From NCBI RefSeq assembly GCF_009829075.1, contig NZ_WUQZ01000013.1:31529-95528 (forward strand): DNA of 64,000 bases, read 5' to 3'. Below the pieces are notes generated by a model, which saw nothing but the letters and a program-made list of their open reading frames with translations, was not told the origin of the DNA and searched no databases. Of the stretch, positions 36,402 to 45,524 are shown piece by piece. A program made the position numbers and the translations under genes. The DNA is from Sphingobacterium composti (GTDB lineage: Bacteria; Bacteroidota; Bacteroidia; Sphingobacteriales; Sphingobacteriaceae). Position 1 is the first letter of the stretch. Each line of letters begins with the position of its first letter.

Positions 36402-37049
36402 ATGAAAAATGTTTTTAAACCTTTAAGTCTTTTCGTTGCATCTGTTTTAATGCTATCATGCGGAGGAAGTAATAGCGAGAAGCAAGAAGAAAAGGACCCA
36501 GGCTTAATGGATAAAATTTCAACAGCGACCTCTGCTGTCAAAAACCTCTCTAAATACGAGGAGTATGCCAAAGAAATGGAAAAGCGAATGAATGAATTAA
36601 AATCATTAACTCCAGTTTCTAATGAGGATTTGAAATCTGTTTTACCAGACCAAATAAATGGCCTTAAGCGTAAAAGCTATGCTGCTGGTGAGCTGTCTGC
36701 GATGGGGGTTTCTTCTGGAAGTGCTTCCTATAATCTTGAAGATTCTGAAAAGAATTTTTCGGTAGATATCTATGACGGCGCTGGAGAAGCAGCAAGCGCA
36801 ATGTTATCGCTTCTTTATATGAGTTTTAATGCTGATGTAGAGAAGGAAACGGAAAATGGTTTCGAAAAAATGGTGAATTATAAAGATTCAAAAGCATTAG
36901 TAAAACAAAATAAATATGGCGAATCTGTTAATTCAGAAATTCAATGGATAGAAAATAAGCGTTTTGTTGTTACGTTAAAAGGAAACGGTTATACGTATGA
37001 AGAATTGTCAGAAATTCAGAAAGAATTGGATTTTTCTGGTTTGAAGTAA
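36402..37049 (+). CDS. Putative lipoprotein, unknown function
   Basis: A 215-residue protein with a signal peptide ending in the lipobox LMLSC followed by GGSNSEKQ. A helical, charged stretch follows (KISTATSAVKNLSKYEEYAKEMEKRMNEL, about residues 39-68), then a beta-rich part with SYNLEDSEKNFSVDIYDGAGEAASAML. It looks like a conserved Bacteroidota lipoprotein of unknown role. It is monocistronic and convergent with a DUF4349-type gene. Confidence 0.75.
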   Translation: MKNVFKPLSLFVASVLMLSCGGSNSEKQEEKDPGLMDKISTATSAVKNLSKYEEYAKEMEKRMNELKSLTPVSNEDLKSVLPDQINGLKRKSYAAGELSAMGVSSGSASYNLEDSEKNFSVDIYDGAGEAASAMLSLLYMSFNADVEKETENGFEKMVNYKDSKALVKQNKYGESVNSEIQWIENKRFVVTLKGNGYTYEELSEIQKELDFSGLK

Positions 37050-37069
37050 ATGGAATAGGAGAAAGGAAA

Positions 37070-37927
37070 CTAATTTCTCTTCTCCTTGTTTCTTTTATAC
37101 CTTTTCCATCCAAAAATTAATAATCCAACAGCAATTATAATTGGCCAAATAGTTACTATTCCTAAAAATATAATTTCTATCAAGTTCCAACCTGTGACTA
37201 GGGCATCTTTTATCTTACTAAAGAAAGAAACTGAATAAGCAGAAGAGCTTGGATTAGCGTGATATAAATTCACAGAAAGTGTGCTGTAAGATACTTGTCC
37301 AGATAGATTACGGAGCAAGGATTCGCTACTCTCAATATCTTCTTGCAATTGGCGTATTTGCTCTTGTATTTCGAGTAAATCTTTAACATTTTTTGCCGAT
37401 TTTACCATGTTTTGGTATTGTTCGAGGTAAGTTCTTTTGCTTTTGAGTCTAGATTCGACATCATAATACTGAATAGAAATATCTTCGGATTGAATCGATT
37501 TATCCGTGATTTTGTCATTTCCTGATTCTAATTTTTTAATGAAATTCTCAAAGCTTTGAGCTGGTATTCTTAATTTGAGTGTATAATTCGTATATGTCGA
37601 ACCAGCCGATGTATTTTCCTCTTCGTAGTATCCATTGAAAGAATGTAATAATGCATCAATGGTTTCTTTGGCTTTTTTGATGTCTTGTGTTTCGACGGAA
37701 ATACTTCCACTACGAATAATTTTCTTTTTCTGAAGAGAGTTTGTGACTTCAGTAGTGTTTGTTTCTGCTTGTTCAGCTGGCGCTGAAGCCATTTTTGATT
37801 CACTACTTCCATAATCAACTACTGCTTGATCAGAAACTATTTCTGCTGTTGTAATATTTTGTTCAGAATTATTACATCCCCATAGCAGGAGGGCGGCTAG
37901 GAATATGGATTTGTTTATTCTTTTCAT
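37070..37927 (-). CDS. DUF4349 domain lipoprotein
   Basis: A 285-residue protein with a lipobox (ALLLWGC), a polar linker and then the DUF4349 core: KKIIRSGSISVETQDIKKAKETIDAL, YYEEENTSAGSTYTNYTLKLRIPAQSFENFIKKL and a coiled-coil segment around residues 150-205 (RSKRTYLEQYQNMVKSAKNVKDLLEIQEQIRQLQ). A C-terminal membrane helix at about residues 248-274 and a basic tail follow. The combination suggests an envelope-spanning protein anchored at both ends. The function is not known. Confidence 0.85.
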   Translation of the reverse strand: MKRINKSIFLAALLLWGCNNSEQNITTAEIVSDQAVVDYGSSESKMASAPAEQAETNTTEVTNSLQKKKIIRSGSISVETQDIKKAKETIDALLHSFNGYYEEENTSAGSTYTNYTLKLRIPAQSFENFIKKLESGNDKITDKSIQSEDISIQYYDVESRLKSKRTYLEQYQNMVKSAKNVKDLLEIQEQIRQLQEDIESSESLLRNLSGQVSYSTLSVNLYHANPSSSAYSVSFFSKIKDALVTGWNLIEIIFLGIVTIWPIIIAVGLLIFGWKRYKRNKEKRN

Positions 37928-38083
37928 AATATGATTTTAAAACAAGGATGCGGAATTTATTATTATTCCATAATTGAAAGTTAATAAATTTATAGCACTA
38001 TTATAGAATAGGAAATTTTTGACTGTTTAGATACCAACTGATGATCAAAATGACGCCTTTAATTAGATGTATATCAACAAAAA

Positions 38084-38109
38084 AGGCTACTCAATTTAAT
38101 GAATAGCCT
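38084..38109 (-). terminator. Terminator after the luciferase-like gene
   Basis: A ten-base stem with one mismatch (aggctactca with tgaatagcct) is followed by a T-run on the minus strand, 26 bases past the stop codon. Confidence 0.65.
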
Positions 38110-38134
38110 AAGTATTGATTGTTTGTGTAAAGAT

Positions 38135-39169
38135 TTATTTTGTAGCTTCTCTAACTTTAGGGGCTATTTTCGTACCAAAAATTTCGATTGATTTCATCAT
38201 ATCTTTATGGTCAGGACTGCCCACATCCATATGTGCTGAAAAACGCGTCAAACCAAATTTTTCTTGTATAGCTAATATTTTTTCTACGGCTTGATTTGCA
38301 TCGCTTACGATTAAATGTCCTAATGAAGAACGTCCAAAATCATATTGCGAACGTTGGTATGGTGGCCAACCTCTTGATGCGCCAATGCGATTCATTTGTG
38401 CCGAATAGATAGGGTAGTAGCTGTCTGCGATGGCTTTCGTATCTTCCCCAAAAAATGCATGCATGTGTACTCCAACTTGAAATTTAGACATATCATGGCC
38501 ATTATCTTCGTAAGCTTGTTTGTACATTTCAAACAAAGGTTGAAACTGTTCCCAAGCGCCTCCAATTATAGCAAACATAACAGGTAAGCCTAATTTTCCT
38601 GCTCTGATTACCGATGAAGTAGTACCTCCGACAGCAATCCAAACCGGTAAGCCATTTTCAGTAGCGCGAGGAAATATATCTTGATTTATCAAAGATTTTC
38701 TGAATTTGCCTGTCCAATTGATGGTAGGATTTGAACGTAATTTCAATAATAAATCAAGTTTTTCTTCGAAAAGCTCGCTATAATTCTGTAAATCGTAACC
38801 AAAAACAGGAAACGATTCAATGAAAGAACCTCGTCCAGCCATGATTTCGGCTCTACCTCCAGAAATCAAATCAACGGTTGCAAAGTCTTTATATAATTTT
38901 ACTGGATCTGTCGAACTAATGACAGATACCGCAGAACCTAATTTTATATTTTTAGTAACAGAAGCTGCAGCAGCTAAGATAATTTCGGGAGAGGCTACAG
39001 CATAATCCTCGCGGTGATGCTCGCCCATTCCGAAGAAATCTAAACCAACTTCATCCATTAGCTTTACTTCTTCAATTATTTCTTGTAGTCGTTGTTGTGC
39101 AGATTGAATTTTTCCAGTGATAGGATCAATTTGCAAATCGCCAAACATTCCAACTCCTAATTCTAACAT
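38135..39169 (-). CDS. LLM-class flavin-dependent oxidoreductase
   Basis: A 344-residue luciferase-like monooxygenase (TIM barrel, reduced FMN or F420 type). It has DEVGLDFFGMGEHHREDYAVASPEIILAAAA near residues 39-69, KLGSAVSVISSTDPVKLYKDFATVDLISGGRAEIMAGRGSF and a late HLIVSDANQAVEKI. Substrate and flavin partner cannot be inferred. The gene is single, with a -7 box 24 bases upstream and its own terminator. Confidence 0.9.
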   Translation of the reverse strand: MLELGVGMFGDLQIDPITGKIQSAQQRLQEIIEEVKLMDEVGLDFFGMGEHHREDYAVASPEIILAAAASVTKNIKLGSAVSVISSTDPVKLYKDFATVDLISGGRAEIMAGRGSFIESFPVFGYDLQNYSELFEEKLDLLLKLRSNPTINWTGKFRKSLINQDIFPRATENGLPVWIAVGGTTSSVIRAGKLGLPVMFAIIGGAWEQFQPLFEMYKQAYEDNGHDMSKFQVGVHMHAFFGEDTKAIADSYYPIYSAQMNRIGASRGWPPYQRSQYDFGRSSLGHLIVSDANQAVEKILAIQEKFGLTRFSAHMDVGSPDHKDMMKSIEIFGTKIAPKVREATK

Positions 39170-39193
39170 AATAGTTCTCCTTTCTTAATGAAA

Positions 39194-39201
39194 CAAAATT
39201 A
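39194..39201 (-). promoter_or_regulatory. -7 box TAATTTTG before the luciferase-like gene
   Basis: Perfect TAnnTTTG match on the minus strand, 24 bases before the start. Confidence 0.45.
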
Positions 39202-39248
39202 AGCGCTTATGCTTCGTAATTTCTTAATATAGGTTAAGAAATATAGTA

Positions 39249-39274
39249 AAAAAGCACCAACTTGGGTGCTTTTT
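39249..39274 (-). terminator. Terminator after miaE
   Basis: Arms aaaaagcacc and ggtgcttttt around a six-base loop, with a T-run on both strands. Confidence 0.85.
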
Positions 39275-39279
39275 TGGTT

Positions 39280-39861
39280 TTAACCATGAATATATTCTTT
39301 TGTGCCGTAGGATTGAATCAATTGACCTTCAAAGTCTAACCATTCTTGCCAACGTTTTTCTACATCGACATCCACAGCGTATTTGCGAGCAAAGTTTAAG
39401 AATGTAGTATAGTGATTAGCTTCAGAGACCATAAGATCGTAGTAGAATTTAGCTAACTCTTCATCCTTAATGTTTTTGGTCAATACCCGAAAGCGTTCAC
39501 AACTACGTGCTTCTATCATGGCTGCAAACAATAATCTGTCAATAAAAGCTTGATTACGAGAGCCATCTTTTTTTGAGAATTTCATCAATTGTCCTACATA
39601 ATCATCTTTACGCTCTCTTGCTAAAGTATATCCTCTTTCTTTGATGATATCAATTACCATTTTAAAATGTTCCATTTCTTCAATAGCAATAGCAGTCAAC
39701 TCATGTACTAAATCCTCCAATTCTGGGTTTTGAGTAATTAAAGTTATAGCATTAGAAGCGGCTTTCTGTTCACACCATGCGTGATCCGAAAGAATTTCTT
39801 CTAAATTAGATTCTGCAATATTAGCCCATCTAGGATCTGTCAATAATTTTAAACCAAGCAT
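39280..39861 (-). CDS. miaE: tRNA 2-methylthio-N6-isopentenyladenosine hydroxylase MiaE
   Basis: MiaE is a non-haem diiron monooxygenase that hydroxylates the isopentenyl group at A37 of tRNA. The 193-residue ferritin-like protein has LSDHAWCEQKAASNAI near residues 29-44, AIEEMEHFKMV (ExxH iron ligands, about 77-87), IEARSCERFRVL and VSEANHYTTFL (second ExxH set). Its substrate is made by MiaA, encoded 8 kb away at 47.5 kb, plus MiaB elsewhere. A -7 box lies 16 bases upstream. Confidence 0.93.
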   Translation of the reverse strand: MLGLKLLTDPRWANIAESNLEEILSDHAWCEQKAASNAITLITQNPELEDLVHELTAIAIEEMEHFKMVIDIIKERGYTLARERKDDYVGQLMKFSKKDGSRNQAFIDRLLFAAMIEARSCERFRVLTKNIKDEELAKFYYDLMVSEANHYTTFLNFARKYAVDVDVEKRWQEWLDFEGQLIQSYGTKEYIHG

Positions 39862-39877
39862 ATTTTATCCTTTTTTA

Positions 39878-39885
39878 CAAAAATA
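39878..39885 (-). promoter_or_regulatory. -7 box TATTTTTG before miaE
   Basis: Perfect TAnnTTTG match on the minus strand, 16 bases before the start. Confidence 0.5.
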
Positions 39886-39904
39886 CAAAATAGTCATATG
39901 AAAA

Positions 39905-39930
39905 AGCCAATAGGTTGATTTCCTATTGGC
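39905..39930 (-). terminator. Terminator after the GMC small-subunit gene
   Basis: A nine-bp perfect stem gccaatagg/cctattggc with a seven- to eight-base loop and a T-run on the minus strand. Confidence 0.8.
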
Positions 39931-39954
39931 CATTTATGTTTGTGTTAATAAACT

Positions 39955-40590
39955 TTATCCTTCATTGGAAGCAAACCCATGTACCTTCCAAATGTCTTCT
40001 GGAACGCCTGTCCAAACGCCTGGTCTATTGCCTACGTAACCCATTTCTGTAATACCTTCTTTCGTGGTATAATATCCTGAAGCTGTTAAATCACGCATAG
40101 TATTGAAAAAACTTACACCTTGTGAAACTTCTGGTTTTGCTTTCTTTGGATAGGCTATTTCGTCTACTATAGAGATCATTTCTTGATCGCTACATTTAAT
40201 AAATACATTTTTGAATCTTTTTTGCGCATGAATATCAAGCCACTTCAAACCTCCACGCATTGGTAACTTATAGGTAGGAAGATCTTTTACAATAAACTCA
40301 ATAAAGTCTGGAACACCGACTTCTGTAGCGGAAGGAGAATTATCATCTTTTGGTATAATAATATCAGCCAATACAGCTATTGTCGCCATTTCATGGTTAT
40401 CGAAATAAACCTCTTCTTGAAGTTTTTTCGTTCTTTCGTATTCAAAGTCTTGTACCCCAGGAAGCTTATCGTTTGTATCTACAGTTGCAGTAGAATTTCC
40501 TGTTTTGCTGTCACAAGAATTGGTGGATAATACTGCAGCAGACCCTGCTGCAATTAGTCCTAAGGCTTTTAATGAATCTCTTCTATTCAT
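39955..40590 (-). CDS. Gluconate 2-dehydrogenase subunit 3-family protein
   Basis: A 211-residue exported small subunit. The N-terminus MNRRDSLKALGLIAAGSAAVLSTNSC combines a twin-arginine-like motif with a possible lipobox at NSC, suggesting Tat export and lipid anchoring. The core has NHEMATIAVLADIIIPKDDNSPSATEVGVPDFIEF, typical of the family, which partners FAD-dependent GMC dehydrogenases. It follows the GMC gene with a three-base gap. Probably it acts as a chaperone or co-export partner that carries the flavoprotein to the periplasm. Confidence 0.9.
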   Translation of the reverse strand: MNRRDSLKALGLIAAGSAAVLSTNSCDSKTGNSTATVDTNDKLPGVQDFEYERTKKLQEEVYFDNHEMATIAVLADIIIPKDDNSPSATEVGVPDFIEFIVKDLPTYKLPMRGGLKWLDIHAQKRFKNVFIKCSDQEMISIVDEIAYPKKAKPEVSQGVSFFNTMRDLTASGYYTTKEGITEMGYVGNRPGVWTGVPEDIWKVHGFASNEG

Positions 40591-40593
40591 TTT

Positions 40594-42330
40594 TTAGCTA
40601 TTTAATTTATTTTTTTCCTGTAATATGTATTCTGAAGTTCGCATGGATAATGCAAGGATTGTCCAAGTCAAGTTTTTGTCTCCTTGTTGAACAAATGGAC
40701 CAGCATCTACTACATAAAGATTTTTGCAATCATGTGCTTGTCCCCATTTATTCAAAACAGAAGTCTTAGGATCGTTACCCATACGCGTCGTACCTCCTTC
40801 ATGAATAATTTTTCCTGGAGTTTCTAGTCCATACTTCGTATCTGCTCCTGGAATAGCAGAAGTGATAATAGCGCCCATATTATGCATGATTTCTTGGAAT
40901 GTTTCCATCATATGTTTTGCTTGTAAAACTTCTTCATTAGACCATTTGTAGTTAAACTTCAATACAGGAATACCAAATTTATCTACTTTATTAGGGTCTA
41001 TTTCACAATAGTTTTCTTTTCTAGCTATTGCAGTACCACGACCATCCATGCCTACAGAAGCGCCATAAAAACGCTTATAGTCTTGTTTCAAAGCTGCTCC
41101 GTATCCGCCACTTTCGCTACTCGTTCCATCAGCTTTAGGTACTAGATGATTATAATTTTGAATTCCATGGAATGAACCAAAACTAGGCATCCCCATTCCA
41201 CCCCAATATTCAATATGGTATCCACGAGCAAAGTCTAGTTTCTTGTCTCCTTGCCACCACGGTGAATAAATATGAACGGAACCTACACCATCTTCATTGT
41301 ATCTTTTTCGATCTAATAGCTGGGGTAAAAATCCGCCTAATCCAGCACCTGTAGAATCATGAAGGTATTTCCCAACGAGACCTGAACTATTTCCAATACC
41401 ACCAGGGTGTGAGGCAGATTTTGAATTGAGCATTAAGCGTGCACTTTCGCAAGCAGAAGCGCCTAAAATAACTGTCTTACCTTTTACAGAATATTCTTTC
41501 ATGTCTTTGGTATTTACATAAGAGACTCCTGTTGCCAACCCTTCATCATTCGTCAATACTTCACGCACCATGGCATTATCTATTACTGTTAGATTTCCAG
41601 TTTTCATAGCCGGAATAACCAAACATGATGAGGACGAAAAATCACCGTATACTTTACATGATCTATTACATTGACCACAGTAAAAACAGATTCCTCTGTC
41701 TTTATTACCAGGTAAAGCTTCTGTTAATACGGATCCACGACCAGCAATAACTGGAACACCAGCTTTTTGTCCTGCCTTACGAATGTAAAGTTCGTTTAAT
41801 CTAGGTTTTGGTGGTTTTAAGTAAATTCCATCGGGTTCATTATGGATGCCTTCTACAGTACCATATATACCAATCATGCGATCTATACGATCATAAAATG
41901 GTTTTACTTCATCATATGTGATCGGCCATTCATCCGTTAAGCCATCTTTTGGCTTAAAATCATCAGGCCCCATGCGCAACGATATGCGTCCCCAGTGATT
42001 GGTTCTTCCGCCTAACATACGTGATCTGAACCAGTCGAATTCAGTGCCTTTTTCATGAGTATAAGGCTCTCCTTCTAACTGCCAACCACCAAATGCGGCA
42101 TCAAAATCTCCAAAGTGACGTGTGGTACTTGCTCCTCTTCGTGGAGATTCCCAAGGCCATCGCATCTGTAAAGCATCTTTAGCAGGGTCAAAGAAAGGAC
42201 CCGCTTCAAGCATTAACACTTTAAGTCCAGCATTAGCTAAAATATAGCCAGCCATGCCGCCTCCAGCACCAGATCCGACCACTACCGCATCATATACTGT
42301 AGACTCTTCTATTATTTGAAACGTAGACAT
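40594..42330 (-). CDS. GMC-family FAD-dependent oxidoreductase (sugar dehydrogenase large subunit)
   Basis: A 578-residue glucose-methanol-choline oxidoreductase. The FAD-binding VVGSGAGGGMAGYILANAG lies at residues 17-35, LEAGPFFDP at about 41-49, SRMLGGRTNHWGRISLRM near 110-127, and a cysteine-rich segment CFYCGQCNRSCKVYG near 215-229 is typical of bacterial periplasmic sugar dehydrogenases. The late HEGGTTRMGNDPKTSVLN and NLYVVDAGPF blocks close the FAD domain. No signal peptide is present, so export by hitch-hiking with the Tat-signal small subunit next to it is likely. The substrate is probably a sugar or glycoside. Confidence 0.93.
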   Translation of the reverse strand: MSTFQIIEESTVYDAVVVGSGAGGGMAGYILANAGLKVLMLEAGPFFDPAKDALQMRWPWESPRRGASTTRHFGDFDAAFGGWQLEGEPYTHEKGTEFDWFRSRMLGGRTNHWGRISLRMGPDDFKPKDGLTDEWPITYDEVKPFYDRIDRMIGIYGTVEGIHNEPDGIYLKPPKPRLNELYIRKAGQKAGVPVIAGRGSVLTEALPGNKDRGICFYCGQCNRSCKVYGDFSSSSCLVIPAMKTGNLTVIDNAMVREVLTNDEGLATGVSYVNTKDMKEYSVKGKTVILGASACESARLMLNSKSASHPGGIGNSSGLVGKYLHDSTGAGLGGFLPQLLDRKRYNEDGVGSVHIYSPWWQGDKKLDFARGYHIEYWGGMGMPSFGSFHGIQNYNHLVPKADGTSSESGGYGAALKQDYKRFYGASVGMDGRGTAIARKENYCEIDPNKVDKFGIPVLKFNYKWSNEEVLQAKHMMETFQEIMHNMGAIITSAIPGADTKYGLETPGKIIHEGGTTRMGNDPKTSVLNKWGQAHDCKNLYVVDAGPFVQQGDKNLTWTILALSMRTSEYILQEKNKLNS

Positions 42331-42352
42331 TAATTTGGTTTATAATTTATAA

Positions 42353-42360
42353 TACTTTTG
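42353..42360 (+). promoter_or_regulatory. -7 box TACTTTTG before the glycosyltransferase gene
   Basis: Perfect TAnnTTTG match in the divergent gap, 49 bases before the TTG start, with a TTTG 15 bases further upstream. Confidence 0.45.
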
Positions 42361-42409
42361 TATGAGTAAATAAATATATATAAAAATTTCATTAAGTAAA
42401 GCCTCAGTT

Positions 42410-43630
42410 TTGAAAATATTATTCATCGGATTGGTTTGGCCAGAGCCAACCTCATCAGCGGCAGGATGGCGTATTTTGCACTTGGTAAAATGTTTTAGCA
42501 AAATAGGTGAAGTTAACTTCGCTTCTGCTGCATTAAAGTCAATTCACAGTGCAGATTTGTCTTCACTTGGGGTTAAAGAAAAATCTATTTTTTTGAACGA
42601 TTCGTCATTTGATGATTATGTAAAAAATTTATTACCTGATATTGTTGTGTTCGATCGTTTCATAGTAGAGGAACAATATGGATGGCGAATAGCCGAGAAT
42701 TGCCCTGATGCATTACGTATTTTGGATACAGAGGATTTGCACTTTGTTCGTTTGGCTCGTCAAGAAGCATATAAGAAAAAGGTAGAAGTAGATTATTATT
42801 CAGCAACTGCAAAGCGTGAGTTAGCTTCCATTTTACGATCGGATTTGTCTTTAATAATTTCAAATACAGAAATGCATATACTGCAAGAGGATTTTAATAT
42901 TCCTGTCGAAAAGTTGTGCTACATTCCTTTTCAAGAAGAAGCATTAAATGAGGAACAAATTGAAATATTACCAAAGTTTCCTAACAGGAAGGACTTTATG
43001 TTTATTGGTAATTTTATTCATGAGCCAAACTTTAGAACAGTAGAGGTCTTGAAAAAAGAGATTTGGCCTATACTTCGTAAGAAATGTCCTGAAGCTGAGT
43101 TGCATATATATGGTGCTTATGCCTCTGAAAAAGTAATGCAATTGCATAATCCAAAAGAGCGTTTTATAATCAAAGGTCGAGCAGAGGATGCGCGTTCAAC
43201 GATTTCTCAATATCGATTAATGATTGCTCCTATACCTTTTGGCGCAGGAGCGAAAGGGAAATTTGTAGATGCTATGGCCTCAGGAACTCCTTCGATTACC
43301 AATACATTAGGTGCGGAATCCATGACTGAGTCGGATTGGAATGGATATATTGTTCAAGATCAACAGGAATTTATAAAAAAAAGTGTACTTCTTTATACTG
43401 ATGAACATCTGTGGAAGGAGAGACAACGGGCAGGGTTTGAAATATTTAATTCTACCTTAGCAGACTCTTCCTATTCAAAAGATATGTTAGAAAAAGTGAA
43501 ATACTATAAGGAAAACTTACAAGAAATTAGAAAAAAGCATTTTATAGCAGAAATCTTGCTTCAACAACAATTGAATGCGACTAAATACATGTCACTTTGG
43601 ATAGAAGAGAAAAATAAGAAAGCACAGTAA
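42410..43630 (+). CDS. Glycosyltransferase, GT4-like
   Basis: A 406-residue GT-B-type glycosyltransferase. It opens with KILFIGLVWPEPTSSAAGWRILHLVKCF, shows FIGNFIHEPNFRTVEVLKKEIWPIL near residues 197-221, and the nucleotide-sugar motif IAPIPFGAGAKGKFVDAMASGTP near 279-301, like group 1 transferases. The only usable start is TTG at 42410, since no in-frame ATG precedes it. The acceptor is unknown. The gene stands alone between the GMC pair and a sugar-isomerase-like gene. Confidence 0.85.
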   Translation: MKILFIGLVWPEPTSSAAGWRILHLVKCFSKIGEVNFASAALKSIHSADLSSLGVKEKSIFLNDSSFDDYVKNLLPDIVVFDRFIVEEQYGWRIAENCPDALRILDTEDLHFVRLARQEAYKKKVEVDYYSATAKRELASILRSDLSLIISNTEMHILQEDFNIPVEKLCYIPFQEEALNEEQIEILPKFPNRKDFMFIGNFIHEPNFRTVEVLKKEIWPILRKKCPEAELHIYGAYASEKVMQLHNPKERFIIKGRAEDARSTISQYRLMIAPIPFGAGAKGKFVDAMASGTPSITNTLGAESMTESDWNGYIVQDQQEFIKKSVLLYTDEHLWKERQRAGFEIFNSTLADSSYSKDMLEKVKYYKENLQEIRKKHFIAEILLQQQLNATKYMSLWIEEKNKKAQ

Positions 43631-43766
43631 TTGCTGTGCTTTGGTGTTAGAATAGAAGTAAAAAATAGAATTTTACTACTCATTTAACTTACAATTTTTA
43701 TACCAACAAATTTTACCTTATTTTTAGTAGCATTCTAGAAAAGATTTAAATCGTAAACTTACAGTT

Positions 43767-44822
43767 ATGAAAACAATTAAAGGACCGGGTATATTTTTAG
43801 CACAATTTATTTCCGATCAAGAGCCATTCAATTCGATAGAAAATATTGCGAAGTGGGCAAAATCTTTGGATTTCGTCGGCTTACAAATTCCTACTGGGGA
43901 TCCCAAATATTTTGATTTGCAAAAAGCTGCAGAAAGTAAAACTTATGCCGATGAGTATAAAGGGAAATTACAGGAAATAGGTTTGGAGATTACAGAATTG
44001 TCTACACATTTACAAGGTCAATTGGTCGCTGTGCATCCAGCTTATGACAAACTATTCGACGCATTTGCGCCAGAACAATACCGAAATAATCCTAAGGCAC
44101 GTACAAAATGGGCTACGCAACAATTGATTTACGCAGCTAAGGCTTCTCAAAATTTAGGTTTGAAAGCTCATGCTACATTCAGTGGATCATTATTGTGGCA
44201 ATATTTTCACCCTTGGCCACAGCGTCCTGATGGTTTGGTAGATGAAGCTTTTACTGAATTGGCGCGTCGTTGGACACCTATTTTGAATGCTTTTGACGAA
44301 GCAGGTGTTGATGTGTGCTATGAGATTCATCCAGGAGAAGATTTATTCGATGGCGTAACGTATGAGATGTTTTTGGAAAAGGTAAATAATCACCCAAGAG
44401 CTTGTTTGTTGTACGATCCATCACATTTTGTGTTGCAACAACTAGATTATATTCAATATATTGATTTTTATCACGAGCGAATTAAAGCATTCCATGTTAA
44501 AGATTCAGAATTTAATCCTACAGGTAAACAAGGAACATTCGGGGGATACCAATCGTGGTTAAACCGTGCAGGTCGTTATCGTTCACCTGGCGATGGGCAA
44601 GTTGATTTCAAAACCATATTTAGCAAATTGACACAATATGGCTACGATGGATGGGCTGTGATGGAATGGGAATGTTGTATAAAAAATCAAATTGATGGTG
44701 CGACGGAAGGATCTAAATTTATTCAGGATCATATAATCCGTGTGACTGATAAGGCTTTTGATGATTTTGCTTCTACAGGAGCAGACGCAAAATTCAATAA
44801 GGAAATATTGGGGTTATCCTAA
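43767..44822 (+). CDS. Sugar phosphate isomerase/epimerase-like TIM-barrel protein
   Basis: A 351-residue AP-endonuclease-2/xylose-isomerase-like TIM barrel. Candidate metal ligands are the glutamate in VCYEIHPGEDL, the aspartate and histidine in LYDPSHFVL, the histidine in IKAFHVKDSEF and the glutamate in WAVMEWECC. Such proteins act as sugar isomerases, epimerases or lyases. With the GMC dehydrogenase pair upstream and a Gfo/Idh/MocA oxidoreductase downstream, a role in oxidised (keto-) glycoside processing is plausible. A strong terminator follows. Confidence 0.88.
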   Translation: MKTIKGPGIFLAQFISDQEPFNSIENIAKWAKSLDFVGLQIPTGDPKYFDLQKAAESKTYADEYKGKLQEIGLEITELSTHLQGQLVAVHPAYDKLFDAFAPEQYRNNPKARTKWATQQLIYAAKASQNLGLKAHATFSGSLLWQYFHPWPQRPDGLVDEAFTELARRWTPILNAFDEAGVDVCYEIHPGEDLFDGVTYEMFLEKVNNHPRACLLYDPSHFVLQQLDYIQYIDFYHERIKAFHVKDSEFNPTGKQGTFGGYQSWLNRAGRYRSPGDGQVDFKTIFSKLTQYGYDGWAVMEWECCIKNQIDGATEGSKFIQDHIIRVTDKAFDDFASTGADAKFNKEILGLS

Positions 44823-44860
44823 AAAATAATGGCTCACTTTAAAAAGTGAGCCATTATTTT
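44823..44860. terminator. Bidirectional terminator between the isomerase-like gene and def
   Basis: An 18-bp perfect stem (aaaataatggctcacttt with its complement) with a two-base centre, between convergent genes and touching the def stop codon. Confidence 0.88.
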
Positions 44861-45447
44861 TATCTTCCTTTTTTCTGAAAAGGGAATTTCATTTTATATG
44901 CTACACGGACTAATCCTTTAGAAATAGCGTCTAACTTGCCTTTAAGCATAGCTTTTTTCAATGGTCCTATTTTGTCCACGAATAATTTTCCTTCTATATG
45001 ATCGTATTCATGTTGTACGATACGAGCAGCTAAGCCAGTTAATTCAATTTCATGTTCTTCAAAATTCTCATCCAAATAATTGATCAACACATTAGAATAG
45101 CGTAGTACATCTTCGGTCACGTCTGGAATAGAAAGACAACCTTCATTAAATGCCCATTTTTCACCAGATTCTTCAATTATGATTGGATTAATGAAAACTT
45201 TCTTGAAATCTTTTACAGTTGGATCTCCTTCGCCATCTTCATCATCTTCTCCAAAAGGAGAACCATCAACAACAAATAATCTAATAGGAAGCCCCACTTG
45301 AGGTGCCGCCAACCCGACACCACGAGCTGCGTACATCGTTTCGAACATGTTGTCAATCAATTCTTTCAAATTTGGATAATCCTCATCTATCTCTTCTGCC
45401 TTTTTTCTCAGTACCGGATCTCCGTATGCTACTATAGGTAATTTCAT
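44860..45447 (-). CDS. def: Peptide deformylase
   Basis: Def removes the formyl group from the N-terminal methionine of new proteins. The 195-residue metalloenzyme has the three signature blocks GVGLAAPQVG (residues 44-53), EGCLSIP (near 102-108) and the zinc-binding QHEYDHIEGKLF (near 148-159). An acidic insertion FGEDDEDGEGDPTV around residues 66-79 is characteristic of Bacteroidota versions. It is monocistronic and convergent with its left neighbour; a -7 box lies 20 bases upstream. Confidence 0.97.
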   Translation of the reverse strand: MKLPIVAYGDPVLRKKAEEIDEDYPNLKELIDNMFETMYAARGVGLAAPQVGLPIRLFVVDGSPFGEDDEDGEGDPTVKDFKKVFINPIIIEESGEKWAFNEGCLSIPDVTEDVLRYSNVLINYLDENFEEHEIELTGLAARIVQHEYDHIEGKLFVDKIGPLKKAMLKGKLDAISKGLVRVAYKMKFPFQKKGR

Positions 45448-45467
45448 TCTTAAATATATTCAGGTGG

Positions 45468-45475
45468 CAAAGTTA
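45468..45475 (-). promoter_or_regulatory. -7 box TAACTTTG before def
   Basis: Perfect TAnnTTTG match on the minus strand, 20 bases before the def start. Confidence 0.5.
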
Positions 45476-45524
45476 CCAATTATTTATAATAAGATGTCGT
45501 TCAATTTTTTTTGTATTTTAGTAT

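Noticed and set aside
43619..43642. Hairpin aaagcacag/ctgtgcttt at the end of the glycosyltransferase gene as a terminator
   Set aside because: The stem overlaps the stop codon and has no T-run, so support was too weak to list as a terminator.
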